64,000 bases of DNA. Origin: Chloracidobacterium sp. UBA3360. Its GTDB lineage: Bacteria; Acidobacteriota; Blastocatellia; Pyrinomonadales; Pyrinomonadaceae. The notes beneath the pieces were generated by a model that saw nothing but the letters and a program-made list of their open reading frames with translations, made no database searches and had not been told where the DNA came from. Shown piece by piece: positions 18,682 through 26,996 of the stretch. Every line of letters starts with the position of its first letter. Positions within the stretch are counted from its first letter, which is position 1. Location of the stretch: the NCBI GenBank assembly GCA_002360555.1, contig DEQS01000089.1:16943-80942 (forward strand). Direction: 5' to 3'. The translations under genes and the position numbers were made by a program.

Positions 18682-19098
18682 ATGCAGGAATCAACATTTA
18701 CCGCCCTCGAACATCTCTTTTTGGCCTTATCCGACAAGACACGTCTGCGGCTTCTCGCGTTAATGGTCGATGGTGAGGTGCCGGTCGGTGTACTCGCTGA
18801 AAGCTTAGGTGAAAGCCAGCCCAAGATCTCGCGACATCTCGCATATCTGCGGAGCGCCGGGCTGGTTTCGACACGCCGCGACGGCAAATGGATATATTAC
18901 GGTCTCGAAGACAACATGGATGATGCCGTCACGCGTGTGCTCAATGCAACGCTGCGTTCGATCTTGTCAGACGGAAAAGAATCGGCTGTCAGCAAGCCGG
19001 TTGTGTATGAAGAGTATGTTTACGAAGAGAGCGAATACGACAGTGAAGAATATGTGTCTGATTGGGTTCCGCAGGAGCTAGAGATCCACTTACTCTAA
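18682..19098 (+). CDS. ArsR-family winged-helix transcriptional regulator with acidic tail
   Basis: 138 residues. Residues about 8-90 form the ArsR-type winged helix (LSDKTRLRLLALM ... ESQPKISRHLAYLRSAGLV ... RRDGKWIYYGL). No metal-binding cysteine motif is present, so it probably senses a small molecule. The last ~35 residues (EEYVYEESEYDSEEYVSDW) are strikingly acidic and Tyr-rich. It is transcribed away from the Cys/Met PLP gene; known ArsR members such as SahR control methionine-cycle genes, so a similar job is plausible. Its 3' end overlaps the convergent DUF5522 gene by 9 bases. Confidence 0.82.
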   Translation: MQESTFTALEHLFLALSDKTRLRLLALMVDGEVPVGVLAESLGESQPKISRHLAYLRSAGLVSTRRDGKWIYYGLEDNMDDAVTRVLNATLRSILSDGKESAVSKPVVYEEYVYEESEYDSEEYVSDWVPQELEIHLL

Positions 19099-19275
19099 TT
19101 CGTCGCTATTGCCATACGGACAATGGCGGCAAATATTGTTGCAGCAGTGGCCGCGATTGAGCAGGTAACGCCGGGTCAGAACCATCAACCCCTCGTCAAA
19201 ATAAAAATCCAGGCCCTCAACAAAAGTCTCAGCCTGCTCGCTCGTGTCCACCGCTTGTCCGTGACTATCTTGCAT
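19090..19275 (-). CDS. DUF5522-like small cysteine-rich protein
   Basis: 61 residues from the ATG at 19275. The core FVEGLDFYFDEGLMVLTRRY is followed by LLNRGHCCNNICRHCPYG, the CC-x3-C-x2-C signature of DUF5522, a small family of unknown function that may bind a metal. It overlaps the end of tlyA by 11 bases in the same direction, so it is translated from the tlyA transcript, and its 3' end overlaps the ArsR-type gene from the other strand. Confidence 0.75.
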   Translation of the reverse strand: MQDSHGQAVDTSEQAETFVEGLDFYFDEGLMVLTRRYLLNRGHCCNNICRHCPYGNSDELE

Positions 19276-20005
19276 ACAAACCCAGAAACTCCTTGTTACC
19301 CTCGACACCGGTGATCGGCGATTCGATCAAACCCTCGACCCGCAAACCCAGCCCGGCTACAAAATCATTTATCTCGGCAACCACCCGCTCGTGCTTTTCA
19401 GTTTCGCGGACGATGCCGCCTTTGCCGACTTCGCCACGTCCAACCTCGAACTGGGGTTTGATGAGCACAACCAGCTTTCCCGTTGGCTTGAGCAGCGGCA
19501 AAAGTGCCGGAATAATTTTCGTCACCGAGATAAATGAGACATCCATCACCGCCAGATCAAATTGTTTGTCAAAGTCATCGGTCGACAGTTCGCGGGCATT
19601 TGTGTGTTCGCGAACCTCAACTCGAGGGTCGTTTCGCAAGCTCCAGACCAATTGATTTGTGCCGACGTCGATGGCGATGACACTCGCCGCACCGTGCTGG
19701 AGCAGGCAATCTGTAAAGCCGCCGGTCGAGGCTCCGATATCAATGCAATCAAACCCGGCCGGGTCGATCTGGAATTCCGCTAGGGCCGCCTCGAGCTTTA
19801 GCCCGCCACGCCCGACATACCTTAACTCACTAGACGCTCCTTTGAGCCGGATGGTCGCAGATCTTTTAAAACTTTCCGAAGATTTTTCGACACGTTTTTC
19901 GTCGGCCAGCACAACGCCGGCCATCACTAATGCCTGAGCCTTGGTCCGAGACTCGGCTAAACCAAGCTCGACGAGCAATTTATCTACGCGTTCTTTTGTG
20001 CTCAC
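19265..20005 (-). CDS. tlyA: TlyA-family rRNA 2'-O-methyltransferase (hemolysin A family)
   Basis: 246 residues with a GTG start (GTGA overlap with the stop of the upstream gene at 20002-20005). N-terminal S4 RNA-binding domain (RVDKLLVELGLAESRTKAQAL), then an FtsJ-type methyltransferase with DCIDIGASTGGFTDCLLQHGA as SAM motif and the catalytic Lys/Asp/Lys set around VMDVSFIS and LIKPQFEVGR. TlyA methylates 16S and 23S rRNA cytidines in some bacteria. Operon order MBL protein - tlyA - DUF5522. Confidence 0.9.
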   Translation of the reverse strand: MSTKERVDKLLVELGLAESRTKAQALVMAGVVLADEKRVEKSSESFKRSATIRLKGASSELRYVGRGGLKLEAALAEFQIDPAGFDCIDIGASTGGFTDCLLQHGAASVIAIDVGTNQLVWSLRNDPRVEVREHTNARELSTDDFDKQFDLAVMDVSFISVTKIIPALLPLLKPTGKLVVLIKPQFEVGRGEVGKGGIVRETEKHERVVAEINDFVAGLGLRVEGLIESPITGVEGNKEFLGLYAR

Positions 20006-20922
20006 AGACGTAACCTCAGACCGCTCTTGGCCATGCGAAAACCATGTCGGCGCAGATCTTGGAGAGCCGTTTTATTGCCCTGCACCAGCGGATTGCTGTG
20101 ATTGAAATGCGTGAAGTAGACTTTTGCACGTTCCTTTACCGGCAGAGCTTTCAGCAGATCCACAGTCTCGGACACGAAAGGGTGCGGCACCTCGCTCATC
20201 GGCCTTGAGATCTCGCCGTCGGCGTAAAACGTCCCGTCGATCAAAAGATAGTCGGCTGTCCTTACTACATCTGCGAGCGGCGTCTGCCATTTTTGCCACT
20301 TGTCGATATCGGGTATGAAGATGAGGGTTTTTGTCCGGGAGCGGATCCGATAACCAACCGTTTCGGAAAATTCATCGCGGTGAGGCACGAGAAATGGTTC
20401 GACCGTAAGCCTGTCATTCAGCCTAACTTCGCTCTTATCGACAAGCGGCTGCAGCGAGATATTTTTGAGTCCGACGAGTTGCGACCACGGAGCGTTTTGC
20501 TCAAGCATTTGCTTCATTCGCGGCATAGCATAGACCTTAACGTCTTTGCCGTTCATCGATTCGCGGCCGAGATACATCAGCCCGGTGTAATGGCCAATGT
20601 GGGCGTGCGTCAGAAAGAGGCCGGTGATGTCATTTGTGCGATCGCCTGTGATCTGCTTGAGAAATTCGAATTGCTCAGGCAGGTCGGGCGTCGCGTCAAT
20701 TATCCAGCGGCTTTTTGTGTCCGGGTCGACAAGCGCGATCGACGATACCGTCTGTCTTAGGCGGTCGTCGCTCCACGCTTGCTTGCAAAACGGCGAGTCA
20801 CACCCCATCTGCGGCACGCCGGCATCCTGGCCGACGCCTAGCACGACAACATACGGCGAGGCAGCCATATCATTTACCGCAAACGCTAGAATGAATACAA
20901 AAACCGCTAAACGGATCATCAT
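20002..20922 (-). CDS. PqqB-like MBL-fold hydrolase, exported
   Basis: 306 residues with a signal peptide (MMIRLAVFVFILAFAVNDMA). VVLGVGQDAGVPQMGCDSPFC matches PqqB-type metallo-beta-lactamase proteins, which start with LGxGxDxGxPQxxC. The metal motif is FLTHAHIGHYTGL (HxHxxH), with later ligands in PHRDEFSETVGYRI and YFTHFNHSNPLV. A signal peptide is not found in true PqqB of PQQ synthesis, and no other pqq gene is near, so a periplasmic hydrolase is more likely. Overlaps tlyA by 4 bases. Confidence 0.82.
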   Translation of the reverse strand: MMIRLAVFVFILAFAVNDMAASPYVVVLGVGQDAGVPQMGCDSPFCKQAWSDDRLRQTVSSIALVDPDTKSRWIIDATPDLPEQFEFLKQITGDRTNDITGLFLTHAHIGHYTGLMYLGRESMNGKDVKVYAMPRMKQMLEQNAPWSQLVGLKNISLQPLVDKSEVRLNDRLTVEPFLVPHRDEFSETVGYRIRSRTKTLIFIPDIDKWQKWQTPLADVVRTADYLLIDGTFYADGEISRPMSEVPHPFVSETVDLLKALPVKERAKVYFTHFNHSNPLVQGNKTALQDLRRHGFRMAKSGLRLRL

Positions 20923-20957
20923 TTTTTTGTGCAGACGAAAGTGCTATTCTATGCAAA

Positions 20958-21902
20958 ATGGTAACGGAAACAAAGCTCGATCGGTTTGCTAAATACTCTT
21001 GGTTCGTCGTGGCGTTTAACCTCGTCGTGATATTGTGGGGCGTTTTTCTGCGTGCTTCGAAATCGGGTGACGGCTGCGGACAGCATTGGCTGACTTGTCA
21101 TGGCGAGGTTATCCCGTCCGCGCCTGAGCTGAAAACTGTCATCGAATTTTCGCATCGCATCACGAGTGCGATCGCATTCTTTGCAGTTTTGGGGCTGGTG
21201 ATATGGACGTTTCGCAAGTTTAAGAAGGGCGACCCGATCCGCAAAACTGCCATCATTTCATTTTTCTTTATCATCACTGAGGCAGCCGTCGGGGCAGGAC
21301 TCGTGCTCACCGGAAACACAGCCGATTCGTTGACTGCCGCACGTCCATTTTGGATGGCCGGCCATCTCATCAACACATTTATCCTGCTCGCATTTCTGAC
21401 TCTTACAGCTCGTTACGCAAGTGGAGGCAAGAGGATGGTGATAGGTATTGCGACGAAATATAAGGTTGCAATTGCCATCGGCATCGCGGCGATATTTGTT
21501 GTCGGCATCAGCGGCTCGATCGCGGCTTTGTCGCATATGCTGTTTCCATCGGGATCCCTCGCCGAGGGCATGGCAAAAGATTTTTCGCCAACCTCAAATA
21601 TCTTGCTGCGGCTACGCTTGCTGCATCCGATCACGGCAATTCTGACTAGTGTTTTCTTGGTCTTTTTAACCGGCTGGATCGCAAAAGAATCGGGAAATGA
21701 AGCGGGCGTAAAGCGATGGTCAAATGTATTGGCGATACTCGTTTTGGTTCAGATAGGCTTTGGCTCGCTGACGCTTTTTACGTTGGCTCCGATATTGATG
21801 CAGCTCGGGCACTTATTTTTGGCGGATGCGATATGGATCAGCTATGTGCTGATGGCGGCTAGTTTTTTATCCGTTGAGACGCCGCAAACCGAAAGCTCTT
21901 AG
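20958..21902 (+). CDS. ctaA: Heme A synthase (COX15/CtaA family)
   Basis: 314 residues with about eight membrane segments in two four-helix halves. WGVFLRASKSGDGCGQHWLTC holds the loop cysteine pair; EFSHRITSAIAF and GHLINTFILLAFLT carry heme-binding histidines of the first half, and LHPITAILTS and LGHLFLADAIW those of the second. It oxidises heme O to heme A for aa3-type oxidases. The ctaB and oxidase genes are not in the window. Its stop overlaps that of the convergent acyltransferase by 4 bases. Confidence 0.9.
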   Translation: MVTETKLDRFAKYSWFVVAFNLVVILWGVFLRASKSGDGCGQHWLTCHGEVIPSAPELKTVIEFSHRITSAIAFFAVLGLVIWTFRKFKKGDPIRKTAIISFFFIITEAAVGAGLVLTGNTADSLTAARPFWMAGHLINTFILLAFLTLTARYASGGKRMVIGIATKYKVAIAIGIAAIFVVGISGSIAALSHMLFPSGSLAEGMAKDFSPTSNILLRLRLLHPITAILTSVFLVFLTGWIAKESGNEAGVKRWSNVLAILVLVQIGFGSLTLFTLAPILMQLGHLFLADAIWISYVLMAASFLSVETPQTESS

Positions 21903-22636
21903 CTTGTCCGTTCGACAAGTTCATCAAGCGACGCCTGTAGCTCGGCCAACTTTTCGTTAATTACCGTATCATCGGCATCGTCCGGTACAAATATTGGCTT
22001 GCCATACGTCATCGTCGCCCGCGTAAAAGGGAACGGAATGATCATTTTGTCCCAACTATTCGCTGTAATAGATCTTTTCGGCGTTATGATAAATGGCAGG
22101 ATCGGGTCGCCGGTTTTTTTTGCGACCATAACGGGGCCCGATTTCGCGACATGGCGCGGGCCTTTAGGCCCGTCGACGGTAAACCCCATCGGAATACCCA
22201 ACTTTTGTTTGCGGATCATCTCAATCAAGGCTCGCGAACCGCCTCTGGTAGATGAGCCGCGTATTGCTCCATAGCCTAATCGTTGAATAAATCGGGCAAT
22301 ATATTCGCCGTCAAAGCTCTGCGAGGTCAGAAATGTGATGCCGCGACCGCGCAGGAAATATGTTCCGAGAAAAATGCGGTCGTGCCAACTCGCATAGATG
22401 GGTTGATGCCCACTGCTCACAATCGATTCAAGGTGCTCTTCGTTTTCCGTCTTGAATCTGATCGTTGTTCCGACGATCAGTATCAAAAAGTAAAACGCAA
22501 GGTCGGCCAGGCGGATCGTGAGGCGCTTGTCAAATGAATATTTGTCGAGCGGGGCGAATTGATAGATCTTGTCTTTTTGTTCCGGCACGGTTAGAAAGTT
22601 ACTCTCTATTTGGGGTATTATTTGCAACAACGGCAA
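21899..22636 (-). CDS. Lysophospholipid acyltransferase-like protein (DUF374)
   Basis: Up to 245 residues. ASWHDRIFLGTYFLRG carries the HxxxxD-like acyltransferase motif, and GSSTRGGSRALIEMI plus GFTVDGPKGPRHVAKSG are the hallmarks of the DUF374 group related to lipid A acyltransferases. A membrane segment lies near residues 45-60 (LADLAFYFLILIVGTTI). It probably transfers an acyl chain in lipid A or phospholipid synthesis. The start is uncertain: the longest frame opens with TTG at 22636, and GTG at 22588 is a possible alternative. Convergent overlap with ctaA. Confidence 0.8.
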   Translation of the reverse strand: MPLLQIIPQIESNFLTVPEQKDKIYQFAPLDKYSFDKRLTIRLADLAFYFLILIVGTTIRFKTENEEHLESIVSSGHQPIYASWHDRIFLGTYFLRGRGITFLTSQSFDGEYIARFIQRLGYGAIRGSSTRGGSRALIEMIRKQKLGIPMGFTVDGPKGPRHVAKSGPVMVAKKTGDPILPFIITPKRSITANSWDKMIIPFPFTRATMTYGKPIFVPDDADDTVINEKLAELQASLDELVERTS

Positions 22637-22676
22637 TAGACATATCGTATCCTAATATAGCCCCTCAACGCGCACT

Positions 22677-23480
22677 ATGCAGCGACGAATTCTCATCATC
22701 GACGATCACGACGATCTCGCTAGCTCACTCGACGAAGTGTTCACCCACACCGGCCATGAGGTGCGCGTGCTTGAGCGGCGTGCCGACGCGCTCGCGATCG
22801 ACCATCTTGAGGATTTTGATCTAGTCATTACCGATCTCGACGTTCATCCGGGAACAGCTGCGACGATAAAGGGCGACGCTATCTGTTTGCCCGATATACC
22901 CGCGATCGAGGCGGGTGAGCACGTCAAGGCGTTCAAATTGTGTGCTGCCAATTACCGCCGCGAAGAATTTGACGAGGAAGAGCTTAAAAACCTGGTCGCG
23001 ACGATCCTTGATTACAAGATCAAATTTGTCGACACTCAGGCCGCCGTTGCCGAGCTGCACGAGAATATCGAGTTTGAGTTGCCGTCGGCGATCTCGCTAA
23101 TGCATATCGTGCTGGAATATTTGCTAAAGCGTGTCGAAAAACTCGGTGTCATCAATCCCGAACAGTCCAATCTTTTTGTCGCTCTCGACGAAGCGTTTGT
23201 AAATGCCGTCAAGCACGGCAACAAATTTGACGCTCAAAAGCTTGTCCGGATCGCCGCCGAGATCTCAAAAGTCGAGGCAAAATTTACGATCGAGGACGAA
23301 GGCGAGGGCTTTGACGTAAAAAACATTCCGGATCCGCTCGACCCCGAAAATCTGTTCAAAACCTCAGGCCGCGGCGTGCTGTTTATCTACAACATCATGG
23401 ATGAGGTCCAGTACAACGATCGCGGCAATCGCCTCACGATGGTCAAAAAAGCCCATCCGGACGAAGAGCACACAGCTTGA
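22677..23480 (+). CDS. Receiver domain fused to RsbW-type anti-sigma HATPase
   Basis: 267 residues. Residues 1 to about 120 are a response-regulator receiver: RRILIIDDHDD holds the acidic pair D9/D10, DLVITDLD the phosphoacceptor D53, and the FKLC segment near 86-89 the lysine region, though the part between D53 and the lysine is atypical. Residues about 130-262 are an HATPase_c_2 domain of the RsbW/SpoIIAB type (LDEAFVNAVKHGNK N-box, DEGEGFD G1 box, SGRGVLFIYNIMDEV G2 box). Such a fusion would let phosphorylation control an anti-sigma or switch kinase. No partner gene is adjacent. Confidence 0.82.
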   Translation: MQRRILIIDDHDDLASSLDEVFTHTGHEVRVLERRADALAIDHLEDFDLVITDLDVHPGTAATIKGDAICLPDIPAIEAGEHVKAFKLCAANYRREEFDEEELKNLVATILDYKIKFVDTQAAVAELHENIEFELPSAISLMHIVLEYLLKRVEKLGVINPEQSNLFVALDEAFVNAVKHGNKFDAQKLVRIAAEISKVEAKFTIEDEGEGFDVKNIPDPLDPENLFKTSGRGVLFIYNIMDEVQYNDRGNRLTMVKKAHPDEEHTA

Positions 23481-23501
23481 AATGCGGTAAAATACCGTTA
23501 G

Positions 23502-25169
23502 ATGAAAGTCACGATCGCACAGATCAATACCACCAACGGCGACCTCGCCGGTAATACTCACCGGATAATACAAGCTATCGAAAAGGCCCGCAGCGACGGG
23601 TCGAATCTGGTCGTTTTTCCTGAGGTCGTGACCCACGGTTACACGTCGCAGGATTGGTTTCAGGACCGCGATATTATTGAGCACTCAGCCGATCCGCTGC
23701 GCGAGATCATATCCGCGACACAGGGGATTACCGCCGTTGTCGGCACGATCCGCCGCAACGACGATACGAATGGACGACGACTATACAATTCAGCGGCGGT
23801 GATCACCGACGGGGAGTTGATCGGCTTTGCGGACAAGTCTTTGCTGCCCGAATACGATGTTTTTGACGACCCGCGTTACTTTGAGCCGTCCGATCACCGC
23901 CGGATTTTTGAGATAAACGGAGTAAAGCTGGGCGTCGTCGTTTGCGAAGATTTTTGGAACGACAAGACGTTTTGGAAAGAGCGGCTCTATGAAAGCGACC
24001 CGACCGACGATGTGATCGCAATGGGGGCGGACATTATCGTTTCGGTCAATGCTTCGCCTTACAACAAGGGCAAGATCCGGCTTCGCTGCGACATGGTCGC
24101 GCATCGTGCCAAGCTGCAGAAAAAGCCGATCGTTTTTGTAAATCTGGTTGGCGGTAATGACGGCATCATCTTTGACGGTGCGAGCCTGATCGCCGACGAA
24201 GAGGGCGATATCATCCTGCAAGCGTCGGCGTTCGAAGAGTTTGTCGAGACGGTCGAGCTCGATGTGCGAAAGCCAGATAAGCGAGGCATAACCGGCGGTG
24301 AGATCGATTCGATCCATCGTGCATTGGTGCTCGGCATTCGCGACTACGCGGCAAAGAATGGTTTCAAACAGGCCGTTTTGGGTTTGTCGGGCGGTATTGA
24401 TTCGACGCTGGTCGCGGCTCTTGCTTGCGAAGCGATGGGTCCGGAAAATCTGTTGTGCGTCATGATGCCATCGCCATTCTCGTCAGAGGGTAGTGTCAAG
24501 GACAGCGAAGAATTGGTCCGGAATCTTGGCTGTCAGAGCCGCATCGAGCCGATCTCTGACACATTCGAAGTGCTGCTCAAACAGATGGATCTGCACAAAC
24601 CGACCAAGGGCGGCGAATCGCTTGCGGCTGAGAATATGCAATCGCGCATTCGCGGCGTGATCCTGATGGCGATCTCCAACGCAGAGGGCCGTCTGTTGCT
24701 CTCGACCGGCAATAAATCGGAGCTTGCGGTTGGCTATTGTACGCTCTATGGTGACACTAATGGCGGGCTTGCGGTGCTTGGTGACGTGCTAAAGACCGAG
24801 GTCTGGCAGATCGCCCGTCACATGAACGAGAAAGCGGGACGCGAGATAATTCCGAACAAGATCATCGACAAAGCCCCGTCCGCCGAGCTTGCTCCGAACC
24901 AATTTGACCAAGACAGCCTGCCGCCGTACGAAGTGATGGACCCGATCCTACAAATGTATTTTGAGCAAAAGGCATCGCCCGCCGACATCATCGCCGCCGG
25001 TCACGACGCCGAGCGGGTTTATTGGATCCTAAACAAGGTCGAGCATCCGGCAAATGAGTTCAAACGTCAGCAGTTGCCGCCAACACTCATAATCTCGAAA
25101 AACGCTATTGGCGTCGGCCGCCGCAGGCCGATAACGCATAAATATCGGCGTCAAAAAAGCGACCAATAA
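23502..25169 (+). CDS. nadE: Glutamine-dependent NAD+ synthetase
   Basis: 555 residues, two domains. The N-terminal nitrilase-like glutaminase has Glu in VFPEVVTHGY, Lys in ADKSLLPEYDVFDD and nucleophile Cys in GVVVCEDFWND; the C-terminal synthetase has the PP-loop LGLSGGIDSTLVAAL and the STGNKSELAVGYCTLYGD motif. It converts deamido-NAD to NAD using glutamine ammonia. The start ATG lies 21 bases after the receiver-HATPase gene. An inverted repeat shared with the next gene's leader follows the stop. Confidence 0.95.
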   Translation: MKVTIAQINTTNGDLAGNTHRIIQAIEKARSDGSNLVVFPEVVTHGYTSQDWFQDRDIIEHSADPLREIISATQGITAVVGTIRRNDDTNGRRLYNSAAVITDGELIGFADKSLLPEYDVFDDPRYFEPSDHRRIFEINGVKLGVVVCEDFWNDKTFWKERLYESDPTDDVIAMGADIIVSVNASPYNKGKIRLRCDMVAHRAKLQKKPIVFVNLVGGNDGIIFDGASLIADEEGDIILQASAFEEFVETVELDVRKPDKRGITGGEIDSIHRALVLGIRDYAAKNGFKQAVLGLSGGIDSTLVAALACEAMGPENLLCVMMPSPFSSEGSVKDSEELVRNLGCQSRIEPISDTFEVLLKQMDLHKPTKGGESLAAENMQSRIRGVILMAISNAEGRLLLSTGNKSELAVGYCTLYGDTNGGLAVLGDVLKTEVWQIARHMNEKAGREIIPNKIIDKAPSAELAPNQFDQDSLPPYEVMDPILQMYFEQKASPADIIAAGHDAERVYWILNKVEHPANEFKRQQLPPTLIISKNAIGVGRRRPITHKYRRQKSDQ

Positions 25170-25187
25170 AGCTGCAAGTCCACCTCT

Positions 25188-25239
25188 AAACTCCGTTCTT
25201 AAATCATCAGCATTTGCTGCATTTTTTATAACGGAGTTT
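25188..25239 (+). promoter_or_regulatory. Leader hairpin that hides the ribosome-binding site of the next gene (possible terminator/attenuator)
   Basis: AAACTCCGTT (25188-25197) pairs with AACGGAGTTT (25230-25239), followed by a short T-run. The loop holds an inner hairpin CAGC-attt-GCTG (25208-25219). The right arm contains GGAG, 7-8 bases before the ATG at 25244, so when folded the stem both ends with T residues like a terminator and sequesters the ribosome-binding site. Confidence 0.5.
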
Positions 25240-25243
25240 TTAT

Positions 25244-25780
25244 ATGCCTAAATTTGATAGCCCTTTGAACAATATCCAGATCGCGAGCCCTTGTTCGGCG
25301 GATTGGAACGAGATGTATGGCGACGACCGTAAACGCCATTGCGGTGACTGTAAGCTCAATGTTTATAACCTTTCGGGGATGACCAAAGACGAGGCTGAGG
25401 CGCTCGTGATGAATGCCGAGGGGCGTTTGTGCGTGCGGTTCTATCGTCGCGAGGACGGCAGCATACTCACACAAGATTGTCCGGTCGGCTGGGCAAAGAT
25501 CAAGCAGCGGACAAAGATCTACGCGACAGCGGTTGCGTCGTTAATAATGGCGTTATTTACCGGCGTTTTATTTGTGTCGCTTTTTTCAGGTAAACATCGC
25601 GGCATAACGGTGGGCGAACTCATCCCGTTTGCGACACCGACACCGCAGCCTCTAATGGGAGCCATTGCCGCTCCTCCGAGAAATGCGAATACGAATGCTA
25701 ATACTACCGCGACACCAAGGACGAAATTTGAGGTCGGTAAAATGCGGGTGATCCCAAATACCGGCCGCAAAGAAAGCTAA
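25244..25780 (+). CDS. Membrane-anchored protein with N-terminal Cys-rich domain, unknown function
   Basis: 178 residues. Residues 1 to about 85 hold a cysteine-rich domain (SPCSADWNEMYGDD, RHCGDCKLNVYNLSGM, GRLCVRFYRREDGS, TQDCPVG) that I have seen at the N-terminus of unrelated membrane proteins in acidobacteria and bacteroidetes; no function is known. One membrane segment follows (VASLIMALFTGVLFVSLF), then a low-complexity outer tail rich in Thr, Pro, Asn. The cysteines suggest a cytoplasmic metal or redox site before the membrane. Its ribosome-binding site lies in a leader hairpin. Confidence 0.7.
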   Translation: MPKFDSPLNNIQIASPCSADWNEMYGDDRKRHCGDCKLNVYNLSGMTKDEAEALVMNAEGRLCVRFYRREDGSILTQDCPVGWAKIKQRTKIYATAVASLIMALFTGVLFVSLFSGKHRGITVGELIPFATPTPQPLMGAIAAPPRNANTNANTTATPRTKFEVGKMRVIPNTGRKES

Positions 25781-25786
25781 ATCAAC

Positions 25787-26908
25787 TTAGTTTTTAACGT
25801 AATAACCCTGACGGGCCCGGACGCGAAGTTCGGGCCTATTGCTTAGGCCGACGTCGAGTTTGACGAATTTATTGAGCGGAAAATCAGACTCTGAATAATA
25901 CTGGATCAGGTACTGTGAACGCAGTTCGTTGGCGAGTTGGCGAAAGATACGGTCGAGCATCTCGGTATTTTTTCGCGTACTGATCGTATTTTGATACTGA
26001 TCTTTGGTGTCGATCGGTTGAAACTTGGGCAAGAATGCGGTGCCGCCCGTCTCGTCGGCAAATTTCTGCATATTTTCTTGTCCGAAGACGCTCATCTTAT
26101 TTAGTTGAAATGAGCTGCCCGCGGGATTTATCGAATAGAAAACAGTGTCGGCGTCTTGCAGCGCACGCGACACACGAAGCCGCTCTTTTACGCTGGCTGC
26201 GTCACGATTTGCGACGGTTAACTGATAGAGATCTTTGTTAGTAATGGTGTTGATCCGTTCGCCGATCTTTTTGTAGCCGTCCTGAATGGCTTTTGCAATT
26301 TGCGTGCTATTGGTATCTTCACCGTCAGAAATTACCACAACGACCCGCCGCGTGCCGCTGGGGGCATTTTTACGAAGATAGTCCGAGGCCTCGGAAACGG
26401 TATCAAAAAACGCGGTCGAATCTTTTGTCGGGACGATCGCACGAACTGCGGCTGCGGCTTTCTCCGCCACATCCCGCGATGCGAGCAGCACCGCTTTAGA
26501 TCCGATCGCAAAAACGGCAGCACGGTCAACGGGCCGCATTACGTCTTGCAAAAACTTAGCTGCCGTCTCTTGTTCAAACGTGAACATCTTGTCAGTGCTC
26601 GCTGACACGTCAAAAAGCAAGACGATCTCGAGCGGCACGACATCCGCCGTTCCGACATTTTCTATAGACTGGGTTCGGCCATCTTCCGAAATACGAAAGT
26701 CCTGGGCTGTTAGGCCTGTAACGGCTTGGCCGTTGGCATCGGTGATCGATACGGGCACGACGACGAGCCGCGACTCGACTTTGATTATGTCGTCGTCGAT
26801 CTTTGGTTTGGGTGTTGGGGTTGCGGTTTGGGAAAGTGCGGGTAAGACAGAGGCTAGGATCAACACGATCATCACGAACGGATATTTCCGGATCTTGCTA
26901 AACATCAT
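25787..26908 (-). CDS. VWFA-related acidobacterial-type protein, exported
   Basis: 373 residues with a signal peptide. After a Pro/Thr linker (TATPTPKPK) comes a beta segment, IIKVESRLVVVPVSITDANG, and then a von Willebrand A domain: EIVLLFDVSASTD contains the MIDAS-type DxSxS, followed by VVVISDGEDTNS. This order fits the family named VWFA-related Acidobacterial domain (TIGR03436), which is a good taxonomic marker. Function unknown, probably surface or periplasmic protein binding. The start has GGAGGT 8 bases upstream. Confidence 0.88.
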   Translation of the reverse strand: MMFSKIRKYPFVMIVLILASVLPALSQTATPTPKPKIDDDIIKVESRLVVVPVSITDANGQAVTGLTAQDFRISEDGRTQSIENVGTADVVPLEIVLLFDVSASTDKMFTFEQETAAKFLQDVMRPVDRAAVFAIGSKAVLLASRDVAEKAAAAVRAIVPTKDSTAFFDTVSEASDYLRKNAPSGTRRVVVVISDGEDTNSTQIAKAIQDGYKKIGERINTITNKDLYQLTVANRDAASVKERLRVSRALQDADTVFYSINPAGSSFQLNKMSVFGQENMQKFADETGGTAFLPKFQPIDTKDQYQNTISTRKNTEMLDRIFRQLANELRSQYLIQYYSESDFPLNKFVKLDVGLSNRPELRVRARQGYYVKN

Positions 26909-26935
26909 GTTCCGTTACCTCCAGGGCAAAGTTTG

Positions 26936-26986
26936 AGGGCATCGGAGCCGGTGAGATATTGTACACACGGCCCGGCGATGCCCTCT
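26936..26986 (-). terminator. Hairpin downstream of the OmpA gene
   Basis: GAGGGCATCG (26936-26945) and CGATGCCCTC (26977-26986) are perfect inverted arms with an inner CCGG pair. It lies 10 bases after the ompA-like stop on the minus strand. The T-run is poor, so it may be a weak terminator or an RNA-stabilising stem. Confidence 0.5.
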
Positions 26987-26996
26987 GTTAGCGTTA

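Noticed and set aside
20002..20922. True PqqB of PQQ synthesis
   Set aside because: It has a signal peptide and no pqqA, C, D or E gene is near; called PqqB-like hydrolase only.
23790..24317. 175-codon antisense frame in nadE
   Set aside because: Covered by the continuous NadE frame with all catalytic residues; the antisense protein resembles nothing.
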